Assembly: GCA_964481075.1 (NCBI GenBank)
Contig: CAYZSD010000187.1
Coordinates: 1-5,987 of the forward strand
Source of the DNA: MWFE01 sp964481075
Lineage (GTDB): Bacteria > Bacteroidota > Bacteroidia > Bacteroidales > Tenuifilaceae
Length of the DNA stretch: 5,987 nucleotides
Direction of reading: 5' to 3'
Made by a program: the position numbers and the translations under genes. Under the pieces are notes generated by a model, which was not told the origin of the DNA, made no database searches, and saw only the letters and a list, made by a program, of their open reading frames with translations. This document shows positions 5,660-5,987 of this stretch, in pieces. Within the stretch, counting starts at the first letter, position 1. Each line of letters begins with the position of its first letter.

Positions 5660-5699
5660 CAAGCCCAAAATGAGTTGAATAACTTTTAAGAAAACACAA

Positions 5700-5987
5700 A
5701 TGTACGCTATTGTAGATATTGCAGGACAGCAATTTAAAGTGCAGAAGGATCAGAAGATCTTTGTTCATCGCCTTGATGCAGAAACAGGCTCAGAGATGAA
5801 CTTCGATAAGGTTTTCCTTGTTGAAAATGAAGGGAAAGTAACCATTGGTAACCCCGTTGTAGAGAACGCTAAGATTACCGCCAAGGTGCTTGACCATGTA
5901 AAGGGTGATAAGGTAATCATCTTCAAAAAGAAGAGACGTAAGGGTTACAAGCTGAAGCGTGGACATCGCCAGCAGTTCACTCAGATT
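5700..5987 (+). CDS. rplU: 50S ribosomal protein L21 (bL21), C-terminus cut off by the window edge
   Basis: Large-subunit ribosomal protein that binds 23S rRNA. The 96 visible residues open with MYAIVDIAGQQFKVQKDQ, the standard bL21 start. They continue through a VGNPxV-like segment (VTIGNPVVENAKITAKVL) and the basic KKKRRKGYKLKRGHRQ stretch that forms the conserved bL21 signature, and end at FTQI. Complete bL21 proteins are about 100-105 residues, so only a few residues are missing. No Shine-Dalgarno site is present; the leader before the ATG is A-rich, as is usual for Bacteroidota ribosomal protein genes. rpmA (bL27) normally follows, outside this window. The gene is essential housekeeping and is not expected to be functionally linked to the divergent cluster. 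Confidence 0.97.
   Translation, partial: MYAIVDIAGQQFKVQKDQKIFVHRLDAETGSEMNFDKVFLVENEGKVTIGNPVVENAKITAKVLDHVKGDKVIIFKKKRRKGYKLKRGHRQQFTQI

Larger units (their letters stand above)
5379..5699. other. 321-nt AT-rich divergent intergenic region
   Basis: This region separates the minus-strand catabolic cluster from rplU on the plus strand and must hold promoters for both directions. It contains one clear Bacteroidota promoter towards rplU, one candidate -7 box towards the aminomutase gene, two short perfect inverted repeats on the aminomutase side, and long A and T tracts just upstream of the rplU -33 element. I see no convincing open reading frame or RNA gene in it. Confidence 0.75.

Noticed and set aside
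5660..5699. Autoregulatory RNA leader in front of rplU
   Set aside because: The promoter position leaves only about 35 nt of leader, and I see no stable hairpin in it.

Overview
The window looks like a chromosomal piece of a Bacteroidota bacterium, probably Bacteroidales-like. The evidence is a textbook Bacteroidota promoter (TTTG, 19 nt, TAnnTTTG) in front of the ribosomal protein L21 gene, AT-rich intergenic DNA, and two starts with no Shine-Dalgarno sequence. There is no sign of an insertion sequence, phage, CRISPR array or RNA gene.

Layout: five genes lie on the minus strand and are read from right to left. They encode a 535-aa KamA-family radical SAM aminomutase (5378-3771), the two subunits of a PcaI/PcaJ-type CoA-transferase (3774-3061 and 3067-2411), a class III PLP aminotransferase of the glutamate-1-semialdehyde-aminomutase/beta-aminotransferase group (2294-963), and a PcaF-type 3-oxoacyl-CoA thiolase (957 to beyond the left edge). 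A 321-nt AT-rich divergent region (5379-5699) separates them from rplU on the plus strand, which runs off the right edge. The first three genes overlap by 4 and 7 nt. A strong hairpin terminator lies between the third and fourth genes. The last two genes are 5 nt apart.

How the genes may work together (inference): the order of functions spells out a degradation route. The aminomutase would move the amino group of an alpha-amino acid to C3, the aminotransferase would turn the beta-amino acid into a 3-oxo acid, the CoA-transferase would activate it, and the thiolase would split it into acetyl-CoA and a shortened acyl-CoA. The aminomutase keeps the [4Fe-4S] cysteines, the arginine that binds the alpha-carboxylate and the PLP lysine. 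The two aspartates that recognise the side-chain amino group of lysine in true lysine 2,3-aminomutase are replaced, one apparently by arginine. Together with CoA-transferase and thiolase sequences that resemble the 3-oxoadipate enzymes, this points to a dicarboxylic amino acid. Candidates are 2-aminoadipate (giving 3-oxoadipate, then succinyl-CoA and acetyl-CoA) or glutamate (giving 3-oxoglutarate). I know of no described pathway with exactly this set, and the substrate is unproven.
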